A stretch of DNA of 17,461 nt, from assembly GCA_003511885.1 (NCBI GenBank), contig DOIX01000410.1:1-17461 (forward strand), given 5' to 3'. Positions 7,951 to 14,712 of the stretch are shown piece after piece. The notes beneath the pieces are model-generated. The model was not told where the DNA came from. It ran no database searches and worked only from the letters and a program-made list of their open reading frames with translations. Positions within the stretch are counted from its first letter, which is position 1; each line of letters starts with the position of its first letter. This DNA comes from Cyanobacteria bacterium UBA11153. GTDB lineage: Bacteria; Cyanobacteriota; Cyanobacteriia; Cyanobacteriales; Coleofasciculaceae. The position numbers and the translations under genes were made by a program.

Positions 7951-8011
7951 GACAAGATCTAAACGGGAGCATCCCAATGAAGGCAAAGATACTTGTTTTT
8001 GCTAAAGTTTT

Positions 8012-8052
8012 CACCCCCCCCCAGCCCCCCTTGTGAAAGGGGGGGAGCAAGA
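8012..8052. repeat. C-rich/G-rich dispersed palindrome, second copy
   Basis: CA(C)9, AG(C)6 TT, then GTGAAA, a G-run and AGCAAGA. It has the same layout as the copy inside the O-antigen-ligase-type gene at 1553-1590. The rest of the gap up to 8216 shows nothing recognisable. Confidence 0.85.
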
Positions 8053-8216
8053 ATACAACCTGCATTTCTTCCCTCACGGGATCTCCCGATCTAAACTCAT
8101 AACTAGCAACTTGGGTTAATAGTAATTTTATCGATCCTGGTTACAGTTGAAATAAACTTATTTAACTCTATTGAGAAAGTAACAGAGAATTAAGTCAAAA
8201 ATCAAGTCTGGCGGCG

Positions 8217-8831
8217 CTAAGGATTTGGGCGAGTAGTGTCAATAATGTGGGATAGGATACCGAGAATTAATTCGAGATTATTAATAAAGTGTTCTTTTGA
8301 TTCTAGATAAACTTTATCTTCAACTAATTTGAGAAATTTCCAGATACTACCTGTAGTGATTATGCCATAAATACAGGGGATATTGTTATTTTTTTGTTGA
8401 TTAAATAGTTGAGCTGCTAACATTTCGGCAATACACTGCGGGATGCCAGATTTGATGTTATCATTTTTAGCTTCTACTATAGTTGCTACTGGCGCAGTCA
8501 CCATTAATTGTTCGGAAGAATGACTGATGATGAAATCGCATCTACCGCTTAATCCCTTAGTTTTATCGATATTGAATTCCGTACCAGAAAATAGGCTAAT
8601 TTCACGGTTAAAATGCTTGCGTAGTTCAACGAGTATTGGCGCAACAATCAATTCCGATCTAGCTTTTTCAGTATCTATTTCTAAGGCAAGCTGGAGATTC
8701 TCCGCCAGAGTTTCTGTCAAAAGCGCACTGGGAGAAATGGGTGCGATTGACTGAAATAATTCAACTCTTTCCTGAAGGGTTAGGTTGAATTGGGTTTTTA
8801 ATTCATCCAGGGTAAAATCGCTGTAAGACAT
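8217..8831 (-). CDS. PD-(D/E)XK nuclease-like protein
   Basis: A 204-residue protein with the layout of a PD-(D/E)XK fold: Glu60 in KARSELIVAPIL, Asp99 in GRCDFIIS, Glu120-Ala-Lys122 in TIVEAKND, and then a helix PQCIAEMLAAQLF with a polar QC at 132-133. This is the active-site spacing of restriction-endonuclease-like nucleases, including the N-terminal domain of type I HsdR. There is no helicase, specificity or methylase gene beside it, so a restriction role is not supported. It may be an orphan nuclease or a diverged, non-catalytic member. The N-terminus has a helical DELKTQFNLTLQERVELFQ segment. It stands alone between repeat-rich spacers beside a toxin gene relic, which fits an accessory region. 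No Shine-Dalgarno sequence is evident. Confidence 0.65.
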   Translation of the reverse strand: MSYSDFTLDELKTQFNLTLQERVELFQSIAPISPSALLTETLAENLQLALEIDTEKARSELIVAPILVELRKHFNREISLFSGTEFNIDKTKGLSGRCDFIISHSSEQLMVTAPVATIVEAKNDNIKSGIPQCIAEMLAAQLFNQQKNNNIPCIYGIITTGSIWKFLKLVEDKVYLESKEHFINNLELILGILSHIIDTTRPNP

Positions 8832-8918
8832 GGGTTATTTCTGTCTTGATGGGTAGGAGTGGGTGGGAGGAGAATCGCTTTCAGATTCCTTTTTCTCAAT
8901 CAGGGTGTTGGGTGTTAG

Positions 8919-9053
8919 CAATATTTTAACAAAATTTATACAGAATTAACCTCTCGAACAATCTTAGATTATCGAGCAATTGGTATTCTTGAGGGGGATA
9001 CAGTTACTTGGTTTTGGATTAGCAGTCATGATGATTATGAGCGATTTTACTAA
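8919..9053 (+). pseudogene. C-terminal relic of a RelE/ParE-type toxin gene
   Basis: In frame after a TAG at 8916-8918, 44 codons read through to TAA at 9051-9053. The end is YRAIGILEGDTVTWFWIS then SHDDYERFY. This matches the typical C-terminus of cyanobacterial RelE/ParE-family toxins (YRAIG...GDT..WFWIG.HDEYER). No start codon or N-terminal half is recognisable upstream and no antitoxin frame is nearby. I therefore call it a decayed fragment; its exact left limit is unknown. Confidence 0.6.
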
Positions 9054-9082
9054 TAACTTGCCCCATTGTCAGTAAGCTAGAA

Positions 9083-9280
9083 AACCCGCCGTAGAATTAA
9101 TTCTACGGCTTATAGCTCAAGTCCATTAAAATGGACTGAAATTCTGTTATTCTAGTCAGTTTTAACTGACTTAAGCTATTAGGCAGTGGTTTGAACCACT
9201 GCCGGGTTATCGCTACTCCTGCAAGTTGTCATTTTCAACCGACTTAAGCTGTTAGAGGTGAGAATTTATTCTCTGTCAGG
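9083..9280. repeat. Multi-hairpin palindromic element with a diverged partial second unit
   Basis: Four tight hairpins in a row: 9088-9109 (GCCGTAGAATT arms, no spacer), 9120-9137 (AGTCCATT/AATGGACT), 9154-9171 (AGTCAGTT/AACTGACT) and 9182-9203 (GGCAGTGGTT/AACCACTGCC). An outer AACCCG (9083-9088) / CGGGTT (9203-9208) stem closes them. From about 9226 a second, diverged unit repeats GACTTAAGCT and then a hairpin with different bases (GAGAAT/ATTCTC, 9260-9273). It has no coding content. This is a dispersed-repeat or structured single-strand element; the family is not identified. Confidence 0.75.
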
Positions 9281-9302
9281 TTTTCAACGGTATGGAAGAT
9301 GT

Positions 9303-9392
9303 TATAGCAACCGCCAGGGCGGTTAAGACATTCTCAATTCCTCAAACCCCTGATTTTACAGCTTTATTTCCTAGCCCCTAGCCCCTAGTCCC
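9303..9392 (-). repeat. Dispersed repeat, copy 3 (inverted relative to copies 1 and 2)
   Basis: Reads on the minus strand as GGGACTA, GGGGCTA, GGGGCTA, then AAAATCAGGGGTTTGAGG, AATTGAGAATGTCTTAA and CCGCCCTGGCGGTTGCTATA. It closely follows copies 1 and 2 and lies about 100 bases beyond the chlE stop codon. Confidence 0.88.
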
Positions 9393-9426
9393 TCGCTATA
9401 CAATTAATACCAATTTCTGACTCCCC

Positions 9427-9460
9427 TTATACCAATTGATCTTTTCAATGACACATTTGT
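9427..9460. repeat. TTATACCAATTG element end
   Basis: TTATACCAATTGATCTTTTC followed by AATGACACATTTGT matches, in reverse orientation, bases 13476-13509 with only a few differences. A second AATACCAATTT lies just to its left (9406-9416). This is probably one end of a MITE-like element. Confidence 0.7.
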
Positions 9461-9492
9461 TATTATGCTCAAAGTAGGTAGTTTACCTTACA

Positions 9493-11541
9493 CTATATGG
9501 CAACTTCTTCAGAAATTGCTTCGCCCAGCGCGGGATCTTGATATTTCCCTTTTTGATGAATTATCCGTACCGCATTTGCCAATTGTTCAATGGGAATATC
9601 CTTTAAGGAAATCCCATCCGCGCCAGCAGCAATTGCCGAGGAAACGGATTCAGAATCCGGAGATACCAAAACTAAAATTTTGGACGGGATTACATAAGAA
9701 TTTGCCTGAAGTTTCCGGGCACTACGAATAAACTTTGCTAAATCCATATCGGGCAAAGTACTATCGACAACAGCCACATCTACATCAATAGATTCCAATA
9801 GGACTAATCCTGTTTCGCCATTGGTGGCTTCGCTAGCTACTTCAATCCCATTTTGTGCCCGAAGATTTGCCCGTAAATTAATCCGAGTTTCTTGATCGTC
9901 TTCAACCAAAGCTACCTGAATCGTATCATAATGTTTTGGGATCGGTAAGCTAAACTGTCCCGAAAAATAAGTATCAATATCTGGCAAGTCGTTTGGTCCT
10001 CCACAGGCAGAAATAGTCCCCACAAAGTCCACATCTGCGGAACGTTGTTGTTTCAGGGCAGCCATTTGTTCCTGACTTAAAATTCTGGATTCATCAAAGC
10101 CAAACTCGATTTCCATCTGCAACCCTTTTTGCTTCACCCGCTTCAGGTTGTAGAAACGTTTATTCAGAGTTGTCTTGACAAATGCCCACAGACATCCTAG
10201 TAAATAGCGGCGCTTGAAGGGATCTTTTTCAAACCAATATTCAAGAAATTTCCAGGAATAGAAACGGGCATAATTACGCAATACGCCTTTGAGGACTTCT
10301 TCCCGCGTCATCTGATCTGGTTTAATGATAGGCGTGACGAAGTTATAGTGAGAATAATCGCGAATTTCCACTTTATCGGCTAAATCTTGGAAAAGTTCGG
10401 AAAAAGGCCAAGGCGTATACATATTCCAGTTTGTCATATCCGCTTGCCAATCCCGCGCCATCCGATAGGTTTCCTCGATGGTTTCTGGAGTTTCTGTTGG
10501 CAATCCCATGATAAATTGAACTTCGGCAAGAATCCCATTTTGGCGCAGGAGTTGCACGGCTCGTTTATTATCGGCAATAGTAGTTTCTTTCCGGAACAAA
10601 TTCAGATTTAATTGAGCTGCTGCCTCTGTACCTAATGAAACGTGAACTAATCCCGCTTTTCGGTACAGTGGTAATTCTTTTTCATCTCGTAAAATATCAG
10701 TAACTCGCGTATTAATACCCCAGTGTACGTCCAGATTTCGGTCAATTAATTCGCGACATAAGGCAACAAACCGGGATTTATTAATCGTTGGTTCTTCATC
10801 AGCTAGGATAAAAAATCCTACCTTATATTCCTGCACCAGTAATTCAATTTCATCCACGAATTGTTTAGGCGTGCGAGAACGATACTTGCGCCAGAATTTC
10901 CATTGGGAACAAAACCGACAGCGGAAGGGACAACCTCGCGAATAATTGGGGACAGCCACTCTTGTATTCAGAGGAGTGTAAATATATTTAGTCCAATCAA
11001 GTAAGCTCCAATCTGGATTGAGCGTGTTTAAATCTTTAATGGGAGGATGGGCAGGAGTGGCAACAATTTTTCCATCTTCAATAAAAGCAATCCCCAAAAT
11101 TTCTCGACGATCTCGTTTATCTGTGCTAGCCGCAATTGCCCGAAGCAAATTAACGGTAATTTCTTCCCCTTCACCGCGAATAATATAATCAACCCAGGGA
11201 GCTTCACTTAAAACATCCCGATACATATAAGTAGGATGAACTCCGCCCATAATCGTAATAGCATTAGGACAGACTTCCTTCACCAACTTCAGAGTACTCT
11301 GAGACTTATAAATCATCGGAGTAATTGCTGTTGCCAGGACTACATCTGGCTGATAATCGCGGATAATTACTGTTAATTCAGCATCTTCAATATAGTTAGA
11401 CATCGCATCAACAAAGCGCACCTCAGTGAAGCCTGCTGTTTTGAGAGCGCCACCGATGTATGGAACCCAACTGGGAGGCCAATTTCCGGCAATTTCTGCT
11501 CCTCCAGAGTGATAGTTGGGTTGAATCATTAGGATACGCAT
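9493..11541 (-). CDS. chlE: ChlE/BchE oxygen-independent Mg-protoporphyrin IX ester cyclase fused to a receiver domain
   Basis: A 682-residue protein. Residues 1-140 are a cobalamin-binding-type domain (MRILMIQPNYHSGGAEIAG start, GGVHPTYMY near 100). Residues 195-400 are the radical SAM core with the 4Fe-4S cysteines C204, C208, C211 in RGCPFRCRFCSQWKFWR. The BchE-type region runs to ACGG near residue 514. The match to Rhodobacter BchE is close along this whole length. The enzyme forms the isocyclic ring of chlorophyll without O2, taking its oxygen from water. After a linker, residues 541-670 form a response-regulator receiver domain with every key residue: acidic pair E547-D548, phospho-acceptor D593, S627 and K647 (SLKD). 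No DNA-binding domain follows. A strong AGGAGG (11552-11557) precedes the ATG by ten bases. Downstream of hemN and ho on the same strand, it is likely expressed at low oxygen. Confidence 0.9.
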   Translation of the reverse strand: MRILMIQPNYHSGGAEIAGNWPPSWVPYIGGALKTAGFTEVRFVDAMSNYIEDAELTVIIRDYQPDVVLATAITPMIYKSQSTLKLVKEVCPNAITIMGGVHPTYMYRDVLSEAPWVDYIIRGEGEEITVNLLRAIAASTDKRDRREILGIAFIEDGKIVATPAHPPIKDLNTLNPDWSLLDWTKYIYTPLNTRVAVPNYSRGCPFRCRFCSQWKFWRKYRSRTPKQFVDEIELLVQEYKVGFFILADEEPTINKSRFVALCRELIDRNLDVHWGINTRVTDILRDEKELPLYRKAGLVHVSLGTEAAAQLNLNLFRKETTIADNKRAVQLLRQNGILAEVQFIMGLPTETPETIEETYRMARDWQADMTNWNMYTPWPFSELFQDLADKVEIRDYSHYNFVTPIIKPDQMTREEVLKGVLRNYARFYSWKFLEYWFEKDPFKRRYLLGCLWAFVKTTLNKRFYNLKRVKQKGLQMEIEFGFDESRILSQEQMAALKQQRSADVDFVGTISACGGPNDLPDIDTYFSGQFSLPIPKHYDTIQVALVEDDQETRINLRANLRAQNGIEVASEATNGETGLVLLESIDVDVAVVDSTLPDMDLAKFIRSARKLQANSYVIPSKILVLVSPDSESVSSAIAAGADGISLKDIPIEQLANAVRIIHQKGKYQDPALGEAISEEVAI

Positions 11542-11615
11542 TGTTGATGTTCCTCCTGTTTTGATTGAGTGGCTATGCCATGTAACAAAATGCTACAATT
11601 GATGAGATATAGTGA

Positions 11616-11712
11616 GGGACTAGGGGCTAGGGGCTGGGGGCTAGGGAAGAAAGTATTAAAATCAATGGTTTCAGGAATTGAGAACGTCTTAACCGCCCTG
11701 GCGGTTGCTATA
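11616..11712 (+). repeat. Dispersed repeat, copy 2
   Basis: GGGACTA, GGGGCTA, GGGGCTG, GGGGCTA, then AAAATCAATGGTTTCAGG, AATTGAGAACGTCTTAA and CCGCCCTGGCGGTTGCTATA. It lies 75 bases upstream of the chlE ATG and is inverted relative to copy 3, so the two copies flank chlE with their heptamer heads facing inward. Confidence 0.88.
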
Positions 11713-11761
11713 TGTTGCTATATTATTTTTTGTCTGAATGTCATATCGTTTTGGATCAGTT

Positions 11762-11827
11762 GTTTGTAGTAAGCACTTTAGTCCCTGATATGGATGGTAA
11801 TGAAGCACTAAAGTGCCTACTACAAAC
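11762..11827. repeat. 66-bp inverted repeat, GTTTGTAGT/ACTACAAAC ends
   Basis: Arms GTTTGTAGTAAGCACTTTAG and CTAAAGTGCCTACTACAAAC pair almost perfectly around a central spacer of about 26 bases. It sits 30 bases beyond the hemN stop codon and could act as a transcript-end hairpin. With copy 2 of the dispersed repeat it fills most of the 316-base hemN-chlE gap. Confidence 0.85.
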
Positions 11828-11857
11828 GAGCGATAAATCTGATTTCCCACTAGCCGA

Positions 11858-13255
11858 TTAAATCGATTTGGAGAAATTAGCCATAATCTTCTCCCTGAGA
11901 TAAGTATCGAAGACAGACGCAATATTGCGGATTAATAATCTTCCCGCAGGTGTCACTTCAATATGATTAGGGGAGAGGCGAATTAACCCATCTGCTTCCA
12001 GCTTCTTCAATTCCCGACGTTCCCAAGCAAAATACTCATCAAAATCGCGATCGAAGCTAAGATGATATTTTTCTTCAAATTCGTCTTTGTCAAGTTCAAA
12101 CTGACACATTAATTCCATAATTACTGTGCGACGAACGATGTCCTCTTGACTCAAACTTACCCCTCGTTCAATTGGTAAAGAACCCTCATCAATAGCTTGA
12201 TAAAAAGTCTTTAAACGCTTGTGATTTTGGACATAAACATCATGGAGCATACTAATAGAAGTAATCCCAAAACCAATCAAATCCGATTCCGGCTTAGTGG
12301 TGTACCCTTGGAAATTACGATGGAGTTGTCCTTCCCGTTGCGCAATCGCAAGTTCATCATTCGGTTTGGCGAAATGATCCATCCCAATAAACTGATAGCC
12401 ATTCAGACAGAGATCTTCGATCGTCATTTGCAGAATATCGAGTTTTTCTGGCCCTTGGGGTAATGCCTCTTGCGGAATCCGTTTTTGGATTGGTTTTAAC
12501 CAGGGCACATAAGCAAAATTGAAGACCGCAATTCGTTCTGGATCCAGTTTAATAGTTTTCTTAATCGTGTCGCGGAACGTCTCCAGGGTTTGAAAAGGCA
12601 AACCATAAATCAAGTCAACATTGACACTTTCAAACCCCGCTTCTCGAATCCAATCCATTGTCTCAAACAACATGGCTTCGGGTTGAATCCGATTCACTGC
12701 CTCTTGGACTTGGAGATTAAAATCTTGAATACCAAAACTAATTCGGTTAAAACCCAATCCTCTCAAAAACATCAGATATTCTCTGGTTAAGGAGCGCGGA
12801 TTTACCTCAATAGAAACTTCGGCATCGGGTTCAAAATTGAAATGCCGATTAATAGTTTTCCATAACCGTTCAATTTGCTCGATAGATAGATAATTGGGAG
12901 TCCCCCCACCCCAGTGCATTTGATTAACTGGACGCTTTTTATCGATCAACTCAGCCATCTGGCGAATATGACGTTCTGTATAATCTAGATAAGGTTCTGC
13001 AACTTCCTTTCTTTGAGTAATCACCGTATTGCAACCGCAGAAATAACAGGGAGCATCACAAAAAGGAATATGGCAGTAGAGAGATAGTGGAGTTTGTTTA
13101 TAATTCCCCACAGCAATCGCTGCCCGGAAATCCACTTCCTCAAATTCTGGCTTTAACTCTGTTGCAGGTGGATAACTCGTGTAACGTGGTAGAGGTTGGT
13201 CGTATTTGCGGAGTAAGTTTGAGTCAAATTGAACAGTAGGTAGCGCCAATGTCAT
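11858..13255 (-). CDS. hemN: Oxygen-independent coproporphyrinogen III oxidase
   Basis: A 465-residue radical SAM enzyme. The cluster-binding motif is CHIPFCDAPCYFCGCN, with C66, C70, C73 as the CxxxCxxC ligands and C75 following, as in E. coli HemN. Further HemN hallmarks are MHWGGGTPNYL, EVNPRSLTREY, NRISFGIQDF, NVDLIYGLPFQT and the C-terminal HemN domain. It decarboxylates coproporphyrinogen III to protoporphyrinogen IX in the cytoplasm without O2, replacing the oxygen-dependent HemF. The length is normal for the family. A GAGGAG Shine-Dalgarno sequence (13267-13272) lies 11 bases before the ATG. The gene lies between ho and chlE on the same strand, like the chlAII-ho2-hemN group of Synechocystis, which is induced at low oxygen. 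Confidence 0.95.
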   Translation of the reverse strand: MTLALPTVQFDSNLLRKYDQPLPRYTSYPPATELKPEFEEVDFRAAIAVGNYKQTPLSLYCHIPFCDAPCYFCGCNTVITQRKEVAEPYLDYTERHIRQMAELIDKKRPVNQMHWGGGTPNYLSIEQIERLWKTINRHFNFEPDAEVSIEVNPRSLTREYLMFLRGLGFNRISFGIQDFNLQVQEAVNRIQPEAMLFETMDWIREAGFESVNVDLIYGLPFQTLETFRDTIKKTIKLDPERIAVFNFAYVPWLKPIQKRIPQEALPQGPEKLDILQMTIEDLCLNGYQFIGMDHFAKPNDELAIAQREGQLHRNFQGYTTKPESDLIGFGITSISMLHDVYVQNHKRLKTFYQAIDEGSLPIERGVSLSQEDIVRRTVIMELMCQFELDKDEFEEKYHLSFDRDFDEYFAWERRELKKLEADGLIRLSPNHIEVTPAGRLLIRNIASVFDTYLREKIMANFSKSI

Positions 13256-13308
13256 AAGCGATTTTTCTCCTCGTGATTATCTGAATAGAGTTCCTAATGT
13301 AATTTGGT

Positions 13309-13402
13309 CAGGACTTAGGCAGTGACGCTAGCAATCAACTGGTAATGGTGCGTTACCTTTCCCATAACGCAACCTACAGATGGAGGGTTTGCGTAAGTCC
13401 TG
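13309..13402. repeat. 94-bp MITE-like inverted-repeat element
   Basis: Ends CAGGACTTAGGCA and TGCGTAAGTCCTG are inverted matches over 13 bases with one mismatch. The inside carries GGTGCGTTA/TAACGCAACC, related to the palindrome at 3329-3355. A lone right-end copy lies at 15792-15811. It is in the ho-hemN gap, directly beside the next element. Confidence 0.8.
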
Positions 13403-13403
13403 T

Positions 13404-13509
13404 TATACCAATTGGGTTTATGTTTGACACATATTCTCTCTTGCTCCCGCTTTAATAAGGGGGGTTGAGAGGGTGACAAATGTATCATTGAAAAGACCAA
13501 TTGGTATTA
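13404..13509. repeat. 106-bp TTATACCAATTGG element containing a C/G-rich repeat
   Basis: Ends TTATACCAATTGG and CCAATTGGTATTA are inverted. The interior (about 13434-13473) is a reverse-oriented relative of the C-rich/G-rich repeat at 1553 and 8012, so one repeat appears nested in another. The right arm matches 9427-9460. Between it and the ho gene lies only a small TACCC/GGGTA hairpin (13543-13561). Confidence 0.75.
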
Positions 13510-13586
13510 GTTAAATAATGGGAAAAATTAGATTTCCCTCAATACCCCTAAAACAGGGTAACTTCAAAGTAATTCAAGCTAACCTT

Positions 13587-14345
13587 CTAAATGCTGTATT
13601 GTAGAGCAGGTTCCTGTTCCTTACCATGAGGTGGACGTTCCGTTGCACCGGGAATATCCTGACGAGTTAGTAAATCAAATACATGCTCCCCAATCGCGGC
13701 TTTAACATCATCTTCTAACTCATGTACCACATCTCGATTCAGTTGAAAGGCATAGTTAGCCTCCTCGACAATCTGTTGAATAGTTTCCTCATCAATAGGT
13801 AAAGAATTCAACGCATCTCGATACTTCTCCTTAAATCCCCGTTTCGCTTCTACAGAGGGAATTTGTTCAAATTCATAGAAGGCAGTACCTGCATCTGGCG
13901 ATAATTTTAAAGCGGATCGGATAATATTTTTTAACGCTTGCCCCCCAGACAAATCCCCCAGATAACGAGTGTAGGCATGAGCAATAAGTAGGACTGGATT
14001 AGTATTAGCAATTTCCTGAAGGCGATTAACATAAACTTCACCTGCGGGTAGAGGAGCAATCTCGGCGCGCCAGTTATCGCCATAATAAAATTCCAAATCT
14101 CTTTCCAGATTCGCTTTCCGATTTAGCTCTGGAAAATATATCGGCGCAATCGCAGGATGATTCTGATTTTGCTCTAGCCCTTCTTCCAGGGTACTGTAGA
14201 CAAAATACAGATTTGCCAGGAGCTTGCGAAATGGCTCTCTTTCTACAATCCCTTTGAGGAAACACTTCATATAGGCGGTGTTTTCGGCGGCGGTGTGAGA
14301 ATGTTTCGTACCTTCTCGCAGACAGCTAGCTAAATCGTGGCTCAT
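13587..14345 (-). CDS. ho2: Heme oxygenase, probable low-oxygen isoform
   Basis: A 252-residue heme oxygenase. The proximal heme ligand is His17 in REGTKHSHTAAENTAYMKCF. The distal-helix signature is HAYTRYLGDLSGGQ (residues 123-136), which carries the flexible Gly-Asp-Leu-Ser-Gly-Gly. FYFPELNR-like and FYYGDNW motifs match cyanobacterial HO1 and HO2. It cleaves heme to biliverdin IXalpha, CO and Fe2+ using ferredoxin, feeding phycobilin synthesis. The call as HO2 rests on the neighbours hemN and acsF, not on sequence alone; it could be the only copy or the HO1 type. A good GAGGT Shine-Dalgarno sequence lies five bases before the ATG. The gene is divergent from acsF across a 367-base spacer, with hemN downstream. 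Confidence 0.92.
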   Translation of the reverse strand: MSHDLASCLREGTKHSHTAAENTAYMKCFLKGIVEREPFRKLLANLYFVYSTLEEGLEQNQNHPAIAPIYFPELNRKANLERDLEFYYGDNWRAEIAPLPAGEVYVNRLQEIANTNPVLLIAHAYTRYLGDLSGGQALKNIIRSALKLSPDAGTAFYEFEQIPSVEAKRGFKEKYRDALNSLPIDEETIQQIVEEANYAFQLNRDVVHELEDDVKAAIGEHVFDLLTRQDIPGATERPPHGKEQEPALQYSI

Positions 14346-14442
14346 ATATTACCTCATTGCTAAGAAATGGTTGCCTGTCGCGCCTTGCCACAAGCCTGGA
14401 GTACGACTCATCCTCAGATGACACTGAGCATGAATTTTGGCT

Positions 14443-14495
14443 CTGCTTCCTCAAGTTGCAAACCCCTCTCAGGAGGTTGCGACTTGAGGAAGCAG
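14443..14495. other. Long near-perfect hairpin in the ho-acsF divergent spacer
   Basis: Arms CTGCTTCCTCAAGT (14443-14456) and ACTTGAGGAAGCAG (14482-14495) pair over 14 bases. The stem extends inward with GCAA/TTGC and CC/GG pairs past single bulges to a five-base loop. No T-run follows on either strand, so it is not an obvious intrinsic terminator. It could be an mRNA leader structure, a small RNA or a repeat copy. Confidence 0.6.
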
Positions 14496-14670
14496 GAGCG
14501 AAGCCGATCGCGCAGGGACACTTCAGTCAACCGGAAGACTCGTAAAACACTTTATAGCCAGACAGCGATTTTGGGCGCAAAACTTTTCATAACTTAACAA
14601 AGTCTTCGGTCGCGATAGATCTCTTAATCTTTTTTTTATGAAAGGGTATGGTCAAAAGGCGACAAATACT

Positions 14671-14698
14671 ATAACTTAAAAGCTATTGAGCTATAACT
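14671..14698. promoter_or_regulatory. Candidate regulator site upstream of acsF
   Basis: ATAACTT-AA-AAGCTAT (14671-14686) is a palindrome with one mismatch between arms. It overlaps a direct repeat CTATAACT at 14669-14676 and 14691-14698, spaced 22 bases. The size and position suit a MarR-type dimer. ChlR, a MarR-type activator, controls the chlAII group in Synechocystis, but its site is not known to me and the link is inference. Confidence 0.3.
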
Positions 14699-14712
14699 CG
14701 CAATTAAACACT

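Larger units (their letters stand above)
7847..8112. repeat. 266-bp repeat-filled segment bounded by a 13-bp inverted repeat
   Basis: AAGTTGCTAGTTA at 7847-7859 is matched perfectly in reverse by TAACTAGCAACTT at 8100-8112. Between them lie two C/G-rich palindromes and scattered GATCTAA motifs, with no gene. A TAACTAGCAACT match also occurs at 205-216. It may be a composite non-coding element or a chance pairing of heptamer-derived ends. Confidence 0.5.

Noticed and set aside
9083..9208. tRNA-like cloverleaf
   Set aside because: Four hairpins with an outer stem recall a cloverleaf, but loops are too small and there is no anticodon, T-arm motif or CCA-type end.
9103..9280. CRISPR-like array
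   Set aside because: The hairpins differ in sequence and spacing; there are no identical direct repeats with unique spacers.
14357..14597. Two overlapping short frames in the ho-acsF spacer
   Set aside because: They run across the long hairpin, lack ribosome sites and resemble no known protein.
14686..14712. TTG start nine codons upstream for acsF
   Set aside because: The ATG at 14713 gives the family's usual N-terminus and length, and the extra codons overlap the candidate regulator site.
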